64,000 nt of DNA from Polymyxa betae (Eukaryota > Endomyxa > Phytomyxea > Plasmodiophorida > Plasmodiophoridae): assembly GCA_003693705.1 (NCBI GenBank), contig RBZT01000176.1, positions 1-64,000 of the forward strand, given 5' to 3'. A program made the translations under genes and the position numbers. How positions within the stretch are numbered: the first letter of the stretch is position 1; every line of letters starts with the position of its first letter. Below are positions 23,655-34,011 of this stretch, one piece after another. The notes beneath the pieces are model-generated. The model worked only from the letters and a program-made list of their open reading frames with translations, did no database searches and was not told the DNA's origin.

Positions 23655-25019
23655 TCAACGAATCCATATTGTCGGCAATTCCAACATTTCTGTAGAGTAC
23701 CAACCTTGACCTAAGTGTAATTTACATTCTAGATGTGTAAATTTGACACATGAGAAGCATGCATAAGCAGGCTTAATAATTGGGAATGTAGATAGAACAG
23801 ATCCTTTCTCTCTTATAGAAGCTACATAGTCAATAACAGTTCCTTGATCTCCAGGACCACGATCTTCATCTTTAGGCGTGTATCCTTCTTGATGTTTCGC
23901 CTGCCATTTGTAATAATTAGGATCAACATATTCCAGACATGATATACATGTTGGATCATAATCACGTTTAGCCGCTTCAGCATGAATATCAATTGGTTCT
24001 GATTGACCGCAAGCTTTAACAATACGATGTTCTTGTTCATCAGCAAACCACCATGGCTGTACTGAATCAATATCAATAACATGATGCTCAGAGGTCGAGG
24101 CTCCTTTATCGCTCATATTACCGCCATCATTATCAATGTCAGAACTGCTGGCGATATCTTCTTGGATAACCTCCTTTTCAGGTTCGCTCGAAGGCAATTC
24201 TTGCTTTGGTTCGGGAAGGTATTCTCGTTGAAGATAATCGAGCCACATACGATTCATAGCTCGGAATAGACGTTGATCAACTAATGGATGACGATAGAAA
24301 GCAGCTTCATAAGCATTATAAACTTTCTGGATCGTAGAGCCCAACCAATATAGATCAAGCCAGATCCATCCTTCAGGTAATTTCATGGAATAAAATCGAC
24401 GTTCACCCCTTTGTTCGACAACTAAATATGGAGCACAATCAACCATATAGCAACCCATACGTAAAACTATCTCATTATATTCTTGATGATATTGTTCATG
24501 TAGTGGTAACCAGAACATTGCTTGATCGAAGAATTAGAGAAAGTTAGAAGCTTGTTGCCACAATAAGAGATCTCCCTTCAATAATATAGTTGGTATTGGA
24601 TCATCAGTTCTGTTCTCTTCTTCCATAGTCTTTGAGCTGCTGTATTTCACCACTAATCGACGACTGAATTCAATTAATTCTTTCATAACCTGACTAGTGA
24701 ATATATTTGCATTAGTGATAGCATCACATTGGGCATCAGAAGGAATCATTTCACCATTTGCCATATTAAGCTGACGACGGGCTTGTAGATAGTATTTGAA
24801 TGAGATATCAGCAGCATTGTAATAGAATGTTTGATCACAATGTTGTTCAGGATGACGGATTAATTGTAGGACTGATTGGATCTCTTCAGGTAATACATCA
24901 ATATTGATATTAATAGGAATAGTATGAAGGAATAGTTGAGGATTATCTTGAATTAATGTAGAGCTGATAGAGATACAGCTCTGTACAATACACAGTATGA
25001 TGATGATATAATACATCAT
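23655..25019 (-). CDS. Unrecognised secreted-type protein, split by one in-frame TAA
   Basis: Two long frames lie head to tail in the same reading frame, separated only by TAA at 24534-24536 and five further codons. The first (25019-24534) begins with a signal peptide, MMYYIIIILCIVQSCISISS, and reads 161 residues. The second (24518-23655) reads 287 residues with LPEGWIWLDLYWLGSTIQKVYNAYEAAF, an acidic Ser-rich middle and a Cys-containing end: CISCLEYVDPNYYKW and CFSCVKFTHLECKLHLG. No GT...AG intron of a length divisible by three fits close around the stop. It may be a pseudogene, a read-through gene, a miscalled base or two genes. I do not recognise the family. Codon use is AT-biased like its right-hand neighbours. 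Confidence 0.6.
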
Positions 25020-25414
25020 GATGAACTAATGAGATGAGATCATACAAATACCGTAGTAACAGGGTCCGTAGATCTGATCACGTTACAGTTCCCTGTACTA
25101 CGCAGTCCTTGTATATATGTACGGGATTACATCTCGGGACGGGAACCCCCGTAATCCTCCATTACTTGTATTAATACATCCACGTTGAAGCCTGGTTAAT
25201 ACATTCTAACAACAAAGATGATTTAGAGTATAGATTTGCCATGCCGGCTTAATCCCGTCACATTCATGAAGCAATAAATCCTACAGAGAATACCGGTCCA
25301 ATACTTGATCATCTCTCTTGCAATAATGGTTGATTTCGTTAGAGTCATATTGACAGTAACAGAGCTTGAAGAAAGGCGATGTATTTATTATCAGGTGATA
25401 GATTGCAGAATATG

Positions 25415-26646
25415 TCACCATTTGGGTACATTACGAAATCCTACAGCAGGTATCTCTCTACATTTACCATGTTGTAGATCAACAACACGTATAATATTAC
25501 CAGCACCAGCAGATACAAATTCATGTGTTGTAGGATTAAAATGTGATGAATATGATCCTTCAGTCTGTCTATGAAATATATTTGCACCTAAATCTATAAT
25601 ATTTGTACGATCTGGACCATATCTATCTATCACTTGAATCTCATTAGGTTTCGTACCACCAAATCCAATACGAACTGGACCAATCTGTACGGACATGATA
25701 TCAGTATACATGGTCAGTGTAACATGAATGTAACGTATTATGGAACATAAACGAGTGTTGTGCTTACAGTTGAGAACTGTGCAGTATATACCATAGTATT
25801 AGTATGTAATTGTGTAATAGGATGTGATATAGATCTAATATCCCATATCTGTATTTGATCTTTATCAGTCCATGATCCAGTTAATATTTCATGTCCTTTC
25901 ATATCAATAGCATCACCACATATATGAGGTCCATATATTAATGCAGATGATTCTATACCAGGACTAGCACGTATATCCCACATACGTACCTATATCAACT
26001 ATTACAATCTCATACTAATACAGATATTAGAACTTACAGTATCATCCCATCCACCAGATAATATAATATTATCCTGATCTTGATGATATTTCGCTGAAAA
26101 TATTCTATTAGTATGTCCAGATAATGTACGTATAATAGAGCCAGTAGTCTCATCATATACACGAATATGACGATCTTTACCAGCAGTAACTAACATTAGG
26201 GCATCTCTACTATAATCTAATGCCATTAGCTGATTATCAGGTTCAACTAGATGCCGTATCTTAGCACCAGTTTGATAATTATATTCAGCAATATGTCCAT
26301 TAGTATATGTAGCAGCTAATACATGTTGTAATGAATCGGATGTGATCTGAGGTCGAAATCTGATAGATGTAGCAGGTGCTGATGATGTAGTAGCAGTAAT
26401 AAACTGTAGACATGATCCAGTATATGAATGATATATACCAATACATCCATCAGATGTAGATACAGCTATCTGACGTCCATCTTTAGACCATTGTACTGCT
26501 AATATATTCGATATTGATGCAGGGATACGTCGTAAATCTTCCACACTATCTATATGATTATGTCGTAATGCTTGGAAATAATCTACACCGATCCACGATT
26601 GACGGCGTACAACCCCAACATCAGCACCACCTTCCGACATCATCAT
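25415..26646 (-). CDS. WD40-repeat protein
   Basis: Three exons with short introns (about 26037-25990 and 25755-25696) encode about 365 residues forming one beta-propeller of about seven WD40 repeats. Examples are ILAVQWSKDGRQIAVSTSDG, LSGHTNRIFSAKYHQDQDN and GGWDDTVRMWDIR, the last assembled across the first intron. The second half has ICGDAIDMKGHEILTGSWTD and IQIWDIRS. The end is KW followed by TGA. It is transcribed divergently from the CFAP337-like gene with only about 100 bp between the starts. This suggests shared regulation, so a flagellar role is plausible but inferred. No enzyme motif is present. Confidence 0.85.
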
Positions 26647-26744
26647 CTCAATAGATAAGTAATGTGGTGAGAGGCGGTACTGGCCCCCCGATCGATATGG
26701 TACGAAATGTTGAGAGATGGTGATAGAGTAGGTGTGTTGTGATT
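26647..26744. promoter_or_regulatory. Compact bidirectional promoter of two WD40 genes
   Basis: Only 98 bp separate the ATG codons of two divergent genes, the WD40 protein and the EF-hand/WD40 protein. All core promoter elements must fit here. It contains one copy of the TACTGGCCC motif (26678-26686) that recurs within the right-hand gene. I found no RFX X-box. Confidence 0.5.
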
Positions 26745-29700
26745 ATGAAGGGAGATTCATGTACAGGAGGAGGTCATGTTGATGATGTTGATGGGATCGT
26801 TATTAATGCAGAATCATTACACAAGTTAAAGGCATATTTTGATGATGCAGAATCTGAAGGTAAAGGTGGACTTGCTGAAGATGAGGTTGGTCCCCGTCGG
26901 CATACTGGCCCAACTCGTATGACACATAACGTGTATGATGCAGTTCGTATCGTTACTGGCCCATGTTCTAAAGAAACGTAACACTACAGCACGACAGGAA
27001 CTGACCCATCTATTTATGAAGATAGATGCTAATAGTGATGGATCTGTTGATTGGGATGAATTTACAAATTATTTATTAATGGAGAGTCAATCGAATGATG
27101 TTATTGATAATCATGTATGTACAATATATAGAGACATATATTGACATATCTCATATATATTATATATGTAGCATAATGACCTAGTACCAGCTAATATAAA
27201 TGAACCAGTTGATAATCATCAACATTATCATAAAGATATGATAGAGGATGTTCTGCATCTATCAAAATCTGATAAATACCTAACATGTAGTCGGGATGGA
27301 ACATTTAAAGTAAGTGATTTATTGCATGAAATGTTACAATAGATTCATGTTACATATCTGTAGATCTGGAACTGTAAAGATCTGTCACATTATCGAACAG
27401 TGCGATGTTCAGGTGGATGGATTATTGGATCATGTTTATTACCAAGATCACAACGTATAGCAATATGTAACTTAGACTTAACATTGAATTTCTATGATGT
27501 GAACACATTTGAACTTGTATCACGATTTAATGATGATCCACGTACACGTCATCATCACTTAACTACATCGAAATATCATCAAGGATTACGTCGTACACAA
27601 CCACGAACTCGACTCAGAAACATGCCTGTATCGATCTGTAATATCCCTACTACTGCCCCATCTGTAAACCCTAACAACCCTAGAACCCTAGAACCCTAAC
27701 CCCCTTATAATAGGACCAGTTGGCTGTTGGTGATGTGACCGGCTCTATTACCATCATACAATTTGCTGATAAATGGCATGCATGTGATGGATCTGTACCT
27801 GGTTGCAGTCACGAGACGGGCAAGTACCATGGCGTCCAGCAGACGTACTGGCCCGCCCTACATACCGATTGGATCACAGATTTGAAATTCATTCCAGAGT
27901 TCGATGCCCTGGTAACATCGTCACTGGATCATACGATACAATTTCTGGATCTAGATCGTCGATCAGCTCCAGTCCGTAAACGTTACTTGGGTCATAATCG
28001 GGGTGTAACATCATTCGATTACAGTGCTGCATATAAACTTATGATATCATGTGGATCATCACGACGTATATCTGTATGGGATCCATATAGATGTCGTGAA
28101 GTGAATTCATTATCTGGACATACTGCCCCCGTCCAACAAGTTCTAGCTAATGATGATGTGAATGAGATTATATCTGTATCAGTAGATAAGACTATTAAGA
28201 TATGGGATTGTAGAACATACAGATGTATAAAGACTATACAAGATATACATCATTATAGACCAGAAGATCGTATATCACGTATATCATATATCAAACAATA
28301 TCAATATTTATTAACTGCATCTAATCATATATCTGTATATCAATCATTAACACCAACTAATAATATCGCACCAACTTCACATGATGATGAAATATGTAAT
28401 GCTATCTATAACTCGGGATTTCAACAGGTCTGTTGCCATCATGCCGTCGTACTGGTCCTCTAATTACTGAATGTGGGTATGTTCTCAGGTTGTTAGTGGT
28501 GATCGTTCTGGTGTTATAAAAGTATGGGATTTATTAACAGGACATTTAGTGAGTCAATTTCGTCCAGGACATGGACATGGACGTATAACAGCAATGACAT
28601 TTGATGCATCAATGAGACGTCTAATAACAGGTGCTGATGATGGAACATTAATGATCTGGAATTTCAGTAGTGGTGCCTGTCTATCAACATGTATTAATAA
28701 TGACAAATTATCATCAAGACGAGAGATAACATGTATTGGATTTATTGTTGATGAACGTGTACCAGATCATTCACTACGTCTACTTATTAGTTCAGGATGG
28801 GATGGTAATCTACAGATATGGTTAGATGGAGGATCTCGTGATCTACATAGAGATGGATATATTCAATCTGGTGGTATTGGTCGTGGTCATACAGATGATG
28901 TATCATGTATGTGTATATGTACATGCTCTATTATAGCTACTGGATCATATGATGGATCTATAGGTCACATATCTCTCATATAACATCTATATACTGATTA
29001 TGTTATAGTTATATGGAATCTAGATACTAAACAGGTGAAGAAGAAGATAGATCCTATTACACCTGCATCTAGTATTGATGCATTAGTATGTATTACATCA
29101 TTATCATTAATTATTGCATGTGGTAGTAATGGATCTATACAAGCTCTCGATATGAGCACCTGGACCCGGGCCTGGGCCAGTACGGACGCCAGCCGCTCCT
29201 ATCTCTGTTGTACTGGCCATGGTGAAGAGATATCGTTTGGTCTAGCATCTGGTCAGGTCCATATCTACCATCTCTATCGAGATAGATCCGAATTCGTTCG
29301 AGCATGGCGTGCTCATGATCGAGCTCTGATCAGTATTGAGGCCGTGGGCCAGCACGAGATGCTGGTGACCGGATCCCTAGATCGTCGTGTTCTGTTGTGG
29401 ACCAGTACGGGGGCGTTGGTTGGTCAATTCTCCTCCTCATCATCTGCTAAATCGTGGAATCTATTTGATAGATCAACATGGATATCATCATTATCAGATC
29501 TTATACAGATTAATAACACATCAACTACTCATACACATGTTAATAATCATCAACATATTACTACCAGTGATTATGATATTATAATCAAGAATAAGGTCAT
29601 ACATGATCAATCAGAAGATGAGTATTGGAAATCGTTAAAATCTGTCAGATCACGATTAAATCAGGTTCGTGATACAACAAATCGCTTGTTCTATCTCCTT

Positions 29701-29748
29701 CTAAGAATAGCATCAGAAACTGACCCGGGCCGGTATGGTCGTGGTTAA
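26745..29748 (+). CDS. EF-hand/WD40 flagellar protein, WDR49/CFAP337-like
   Basis: This is a large WD40 protein with N-terminal EF-hands, in about seven exons. The first EF-hand-like segment is spliced as GGLAEDEFVSLLAHVLKK. The second is canonical, with the loop DANSDGSVDWDE near 27025. Many WD40 units follow: YLTCSRDGTFKIWNC, QLAVGDVTGSITIIQF (across the telomere-like intron), ALVTSSLDHTIQFLDL, ISVSVDKTIKIWDC, LISSGWDGNLQIWL, ATGSYDGSIG and LVTGSLDRRVLLWTS. EF-hand plus a double propeller is the architecture of WDR49, an axonemal C1-apparatus protein (CFAP337). The exact orthology (WDR49 or WDR64) is unsettled. Its presence implies a motile flagellum. The intron at 27664-27713 is unusual and listed separately. 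Codon use is AT-rich with GC islands. Confidence 0.82.
27664..27713 (+). repeat. Telomere-like repeats forming a 50-nt intron
   Basis: Between two WD40 exons, both in phase 0, lies GT-AAACCCTAACAACCC... running to an AATAG acceptor. Most of the intron is four imperfect copies of AACCCTA (AACCCTAAC, AACCCTAG, AACCCTAG, AACCCTAAC). The splice restores an uninterrupted WD40 strand, so this is an intron rather than a break in the gene. It is consistent with a TTAGGG telomere repeat of the species on the opposite strand. Confidence 0.75.
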
Positions 29749-29830
29749 ACCTGAGCCACGAACATCACCTGCCATAACGTCTTCATCAGCAGCAGCGACT
29801 CTAACAGCAATCCAATACCGGGTAGGCAGG

Positions 29831-29853
29831 GGGTTGGTAGGGTTTTAGGGTTT
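29831..29853 (+). repeat. Telomere-like G-rich tract downstream of WD40 gene
   Basis: The sequence GGGTTGGTAGGGTTTTAGGG followed by TTT contains three near-units of the TTAGGG type on the + strand. It is in opposite orientation to the telomere-like intron 2.1 kb upstream. It is too short for a true telomere and is interstitial. Confidence 0.6.
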
Positions 29854-29953
29854 GTTATCTTAAACGTGATATGTTCAGATTCATAGTAGATTAGAGCTAG
29901 CTGAAGTAGAAGATGTTCCAATGTTATAGTGTAATATTACCTGTATTATATTA

Positions 29954-30427
29954 TTAATTAATAATCTTATACATATATTGATGTTTAATACCAATCTCAA
30001 TGAATGGTTCAGTATTAGGTATAATATTATATCCTAATTTCTTATAGAATCCAATAGCATCTTCTCTTGCATGAAGCTCTATACGAACTTCTCCATCATA
30101 TTCATTTGATAGATATTTCTCTAGAGTATGAACTAGACCTGTTCCAATTCCATTTCCAACATGATCAGCATGTACAGCCATCTGAAACAATCTGCCTGTT
30201 AATCTCTCTAAATCGCTTAACTTGAATAAACAGCATCCAATAATACGATCATGATATATAGCTGATACATGCATTGTCTGAGATGTATCTTCACCTGGGA
30301 ATATCTCTACATCTGTATCTGGACCTAAATGAGATCTAAGACGTAATCTTCGAAGATCTCGTTCTGATTGATAAAGATCACGATCAGGTAATGAATCCCC
30401 GGCCCAGACCTTGTACATAATCTTCAT
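29954..30427 (-). CDS. GNAT-family N-acetyltransferase
   Basis: An intronless frame of 157 residues starts at the ATG giving MKIMYKVWAGD. The acetyl-CoA site is visible as FQMAVHADHVGNGIGTGLV (beta4-alpha3, with a V-G-N-G-I-G pyrophosphate loop in place of R/QxxGxG/A). It is followed by LHAREDAIGFYKKLGYNII, the usual beta5-alpha4 region with the A-x-x-FYxKxGY motif. It belongs to the single-domain GNATs; the substrate cannot be told. The gene ends close to the 3' side of the CFAP337-like gene, with convergent transcription. Confidence 0.88.
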   Translation of the reverse strand: MKIMYKVWAGDSLPDRDLYQSERDLRRLRLRSHLGPDTDVEIFPGEDTSQTMHVSAIYHDRIIGCCLFKLSDLERLTGRLFQMAVHADHVGNGIGTGLVHTLEKYLSNEYDGEVRIELHAREDAIGFYKKLGYNIIPNTEPFIEIGIKHQYMYKIIN

Positions 30428-30545
30428 GATTGATGTTATAACAATAGACAACTATCACAATAGACCGTCTTGTATTTGTCCTGTAAATAAGCTCTCTATT
30501 ATCATTAATTAATATGAGCCATGCCCTAATACTGGCAGAGCTCAG

Positions 30546-30620
30546 CCCTGGCAACAGCCATGGCAAGGCTCCACTGTGAGAGCGCAACCCTGGCAACACC
30601 AGTCAGGTGACGCTCCACTG
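30546..30620. repeat. Two-copy tandem repeat before the acidic-tail orphan gene
   Basis: CCCTGGCAACA occurs at 30546-30556 and 30588-30598, and GCTCCACTG at 30568-30576 and 30612-30620. The spacing of 42-44 bp shows an imperfect direct duplication. It sits 70 bp upstream of the orphan gene start and could be regulatory or a trace of an integrated element. Confidence 0.6.
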
Positions 30621-30689
30621 AGACACAGTCAGCACCAGGGTCGGCCCCAGTGGCAGAAGAATATATGACCAAGCCCTCTTAAAGTGCTG

Positions 30690-31955
30690 ATGTCCGAGGA
30701 GGTGGTCCTTTGGATCATTCAAGCGGCCCGTGCCAAAGCCCAAATCGACGCGGTCTGCCGCAAGAAAGAAGCTAAGGCCGGGCCAAAGTTACCGCATATG
30801 TACACCATTAGATTCAACAAGTTGAAAATGCACAATATGACTATAACCAGCATATCAGTGGATGGGACGTACATCCGTAAGGACGGTAACGTCTATAACC
30901 TTACTGAGCAATCGATACTTGACAATGATGACCTGTTGAACCAGACCAATCTGACCTTCGATAGTGAGCAGGATATAAGTGCCAGTCTCAACACTGCCAA
31001 TAGTATATTCATACGAACCGGTGCGGTTGTGTATCCGAACGGCGAGGTCTCCTTATTTCTGTACTTGCCATGCATAGTAGAATATCGCAACAATATAGGC
31101 AAAAGCCGATCTTATGGAACCGGGGATCGTACCTGGCAAACCAATTACCTTGGCACGTATGCATCAGTGGGCATAGGGGAGAATGTATTGGCGTGGCTAG
31201 CAGACAGAATCGACGACGAGATAGAAGACGCATCGATGCGTCCGCCATGGGAGGACGAGCGCACCACTAAAATACGCATGCACGACGGACACGCTTGGAT
31301 GAACTGTAAGCTAGCCGCTCAAACTTCACAATCCAACACTAAAACATTCAAGGCGTTCATACGGGTGGGTGACAATATAACCCCGTTACGCCTGTCGGAG
31401 TTCATGAACAAGGTGAAGGGAGACGTTTCGGGGTTAGGGCTATTCACCTTCCGCCTAAAACGCACCGGTAAGAAGGATCAAGCATCACCTTACACCCTCT
31501 CGATGACCCTTGTTGAGTTTAACGTATCAGCGCGGACAGATCTGTCAGGTCCACCAATAATAGAGAACGCACGTTCCACTATACCGGAACGTTATGCCTT
31601 GGACAAGTCACTGATAGGCTTTGCAGGTATGTCCATATCCTCAGGTACAGTGAGTACTAAACCGTCCAGTATAGCTCCCGCACCTGCTAACAAAGGATTC
31701 TTCAACCCCAACCAACAATTACAGAGCCAGGCTATCAAAACTATAGGACCTTCTATAGCATCCACCGGTGCGATCATCGACACTGTGAAGAGCAAGGATG
31801 TTTTATCTAACCCCTCAGAACCTCAACCATCTGGTAAATCTGGCGCAGAACTTGCATTCAACCAGGATGAACAGAAACATGCTGAAGAGGAGGATGAGGA
31901 GGAGGAGGATGAAAAGGAGGAAGATCTATTTATGCCTAATGCGAATAACAGTTAA
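30690..31955 (+). CDS. Unrecognised intronless protein with very acidic tail
   Basis: A single 421-codon open frame starts at ATG 30690 (a further in-frame GTG/CTG lies just upstream). The N-terminus is a helical segment, VVLWIIQAARAKAQIDAV. A long beta-rich region follows with many isolated short strands, such as SIFIRTGAVVYPNGEVSLFL and LGLFTFRLKRTGKK. Then come a Pro/Ser linker and an extreme C-terminal Glu/Asp run (EEEDEEEEDEKEEDLF). A beta-rich body with an acidic tail is reminiscent of single-stranded-DNA-binding proteins of phages and large DNA viruses, but this is an analogy, not a match. It is richer in GC than the AT-rich genes to its left. It is long, intronless and orphan in an intron-rich window, so a foreign origin is possible. 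Confidence 0.7.
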   Translation: MSEEVVLWIIQAARAKAQIDAVCRKKEAKAGPKLPHMYTIRFNKLKMHNMTITSISVDGTYIRKDGNVYNLTEQSILDNDDLLNQTNLTFDSEQDISASLNTANSIFIRTGAVVYPNGEVSLFLYLPCIVEYRNNIGKSRSYGTGDRTWQTNYLGTYASVGIGENVLAWLADRIDDEIEDASMRPPWEDERTTKIRMHDGHAWMNCKLAAQTSQSNTKTFKAFIRVGDNITPLRLSEFMNKVKGDVSGLGLFTFRLKRTGKKDQASPYTLSMTLVEFNVSARTDLSGPPIIENARSTIPERYALDKSLIGFAGMSISSGTVSTKPSSIAPAPANKGFFNPNQQLQSQAIKTIGPSIASTGAIIDTVKSKDVLSNPSEPQPSGKSGAELAFNQDEQKHAEEEDEEEEDEKEEDLFMPNANNS

Positions 31956-32728
31956 TCGAGACTGCAGGTGGTAGGTGTTGAGCATTTTAAAAATGCAACA
32001 TATTTTCAACATGCAAGCTGTCTACATTCTACTTTTGATAGACTCAACCTGCTCTATGTTTACTAATGTAACAATCCCACCAGTGGGTCCCTCCATGTCT
32101 TGTGTGCATCTGGTGTATATCCTGTTAGTGTTCGCATCCCGTCTGAGTGCGCCACTGCGGCACAGTCGGTTCCGTCAAAAACGGTGAAGAACCCTTCTAA
32201 AACACCGGCTAACAAGACCAAGGCCGCTCCGCCCAAGCCTAAGGTACAATCCCCTATTAATATCATTGGGAAAATCCACATCATCTCTTGACACAAATAT
32301 CATCCAACTACTGCTGTATAATTTAATCCAATACATTATCTTATTGTAGAACAACCATCGAATTCACATCATGTTAATTGCCTCCCAGGTGTTCAATTAT
32401 CTCACCATTATCTATCATGATTTGATACAGAGATGCTATCTTACAATCTGATAAAGACAAATTGCCAAAAAATTGTTTTCTTATAATCAATGCAAGCTAT
32501 AAACAACCTCTCTAAAGCTGTACTTGATTTGAAACTTTTGTGAAAAAGTTTCGGATATCTCATTGATGACGAACCAAGTTGATAAATCGATAACGAAAAT
32601 GTTGAACATAATGACATAAGCCTGTATTAACTCGTATATTGAAGTTATATTGTTTATTGATTGAAATGAGCGGACTGAATGCAATTAAGGTGATTATCGC
32701 AATTAGATATTAAATCATAGTCGTTATC
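31956..32728. other. Intergenic with a short Lys/Pro-rich frame
   Basis: A frame at 32100-32291 reads a basic Lys/Pro/Ala-rich peptide (KTVKNPSKTPANKTKAAPPK) but has no ATG; it begins at TTG or must be joined by splicing. It could be a second product of the same foreign segment as the acidic-tail gene, or noise. The remainder is AT-rich and without genes. Confidence 0.35.
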
Positions 32729-33963
32729 ATGCTGATTGTACGACAATCATGCCGGGCACGACTTTATTCCACATCTCAGCTACGTTCAATCGTATCTGAT
32801 TTCCCACCTGTTGATTTCGCTATGGCCTATGGATCTGGTGTTATGCATCATGGTCATTCTGATGCCATGGTTGATCTCATATTTGGTGTTCGTGATCCTA
32901 TTAGTTGGCATCGTGATAATATTCAACGAGGTCATGAACATCATTATTCTCTACCAGCTAGAATATTGGGTCCTGATCGTATAGCTGCCTTTCAGAAGAC
33001 AGCCGCTGGATTACATTTCAATCCGCTGATTCAATGGGATAAGAATACGGTCAGAATCTGTTTTGCTCTCTTCATCATTAATCGTTTATTATGCTGTTCA
33101 GGTGGTGAAATATGGCGTTATTGCAATTGATGATTTGTGCAGTGATTTACAGAACTGGACGACATTATATGTGAGCGGACGCCTTCATAAACCGGTATTA
33201 TTGTGCTGATTTATTCTGTAATGATAACAATTAATGCAGTATAGGCCACTATCTTACAAGCATCAGTTCAGGTACGAGAGCTAATGCGATTAAATTGGCG
33301 TCAGGCTCTCAATACCGCTTTGCTTCTACTCCCATCCCGATTCACTGATCGTGATCTGTTTCATACTATCGCCGGCTTATCGTATGCTGGCGATATTCGC
33401 ATGAAACTTGGTTTGTGTTTTATCGTATTGTATCGATTACGCGTTCTGATTATTTATAATTTAGGATTTGGAGAGAATCCTCGAAAAGTCTCGACTATTG
33501 TCCAGGCGAATTTCGCTGACTTTAAACGGTTATATGCAAGCTTTATAGCAGAAGCTCAGCAGTCTGGATATTTCCATCATGATTCATCCACAACGTACCT
33601 TGATTGTTCTCCTTCAGTTTCGCTTATTATAACTGCCATTATAGAACGGAAGAGAGAGGCGCCGAATTCGTTTCCAATCTGAACCGTGACAAAGCCAGGG
33701 CGATTCTGTCACAATTACCAGAACGAGTTCGACAGCTGTGTTTTGCAGAATTGCATCCCTCTTGTCCAACGATGCAATCAGCTGAGGCGAATGCTTGGTC
33801 TAGGACGAATCTATCAGATGCTCGTCGTGCCCTGCGTCATGCTATCGGTCGTATTGGATTAGAAGCCACGATCTGGCAGAGCTTGAAAGGGCTCTATACT
33901 GCTGGAGTTTCCAAATCCATCGCATATGCATATAGAAAATCATTAAAATCAATGCAAAGATAA
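32729..33963 (+). CDS. TAM41: Mitochondrial CDP-diacylglycerol synthase TAM41
   Basis: This matrix-side inner-membrane enzyme makes CDP-diacylglycerol from phosphatidic acid and CTP for cardiolipin synthesis. Four to five exons. The N-terminus [17 protein letters not shown] is an Arg/Ser-rich mitochondrial presequence. The nucleotidyltransferase block follows: [14 protein letters not shown], then [19 protein letters not shown]. After it come [46 protein letters not shown] and, at the end, [24 protein letters not shown]. All correspond in order to TAM41/MMP37. The stop lies 48 bp before the next ATG, so the following gene is tightly packed behind it. Confidence 0.93.
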
Positions 33964-34011
33964 TGGACACTGTGAATGCTTTAGAATTAGTGAGAGTCGG
34001 CCGATATTGCA

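Noticed and set aside
24534-24536. TAA reassigned to glutamine (ciliate-like code)
   Set aside because: RPB8, Rab7, V-ATPase D and SCO-neighbour genes all end correctly at TAA, TAG or TGA, so one in-frame TAA does not show recoding.
27664-27713. True chromosome end at the CCCTAA-type tract
   Set aside because: Coding sequence of the same WD40 protein continues in phase on both sides and the tract is only about 40 bp.
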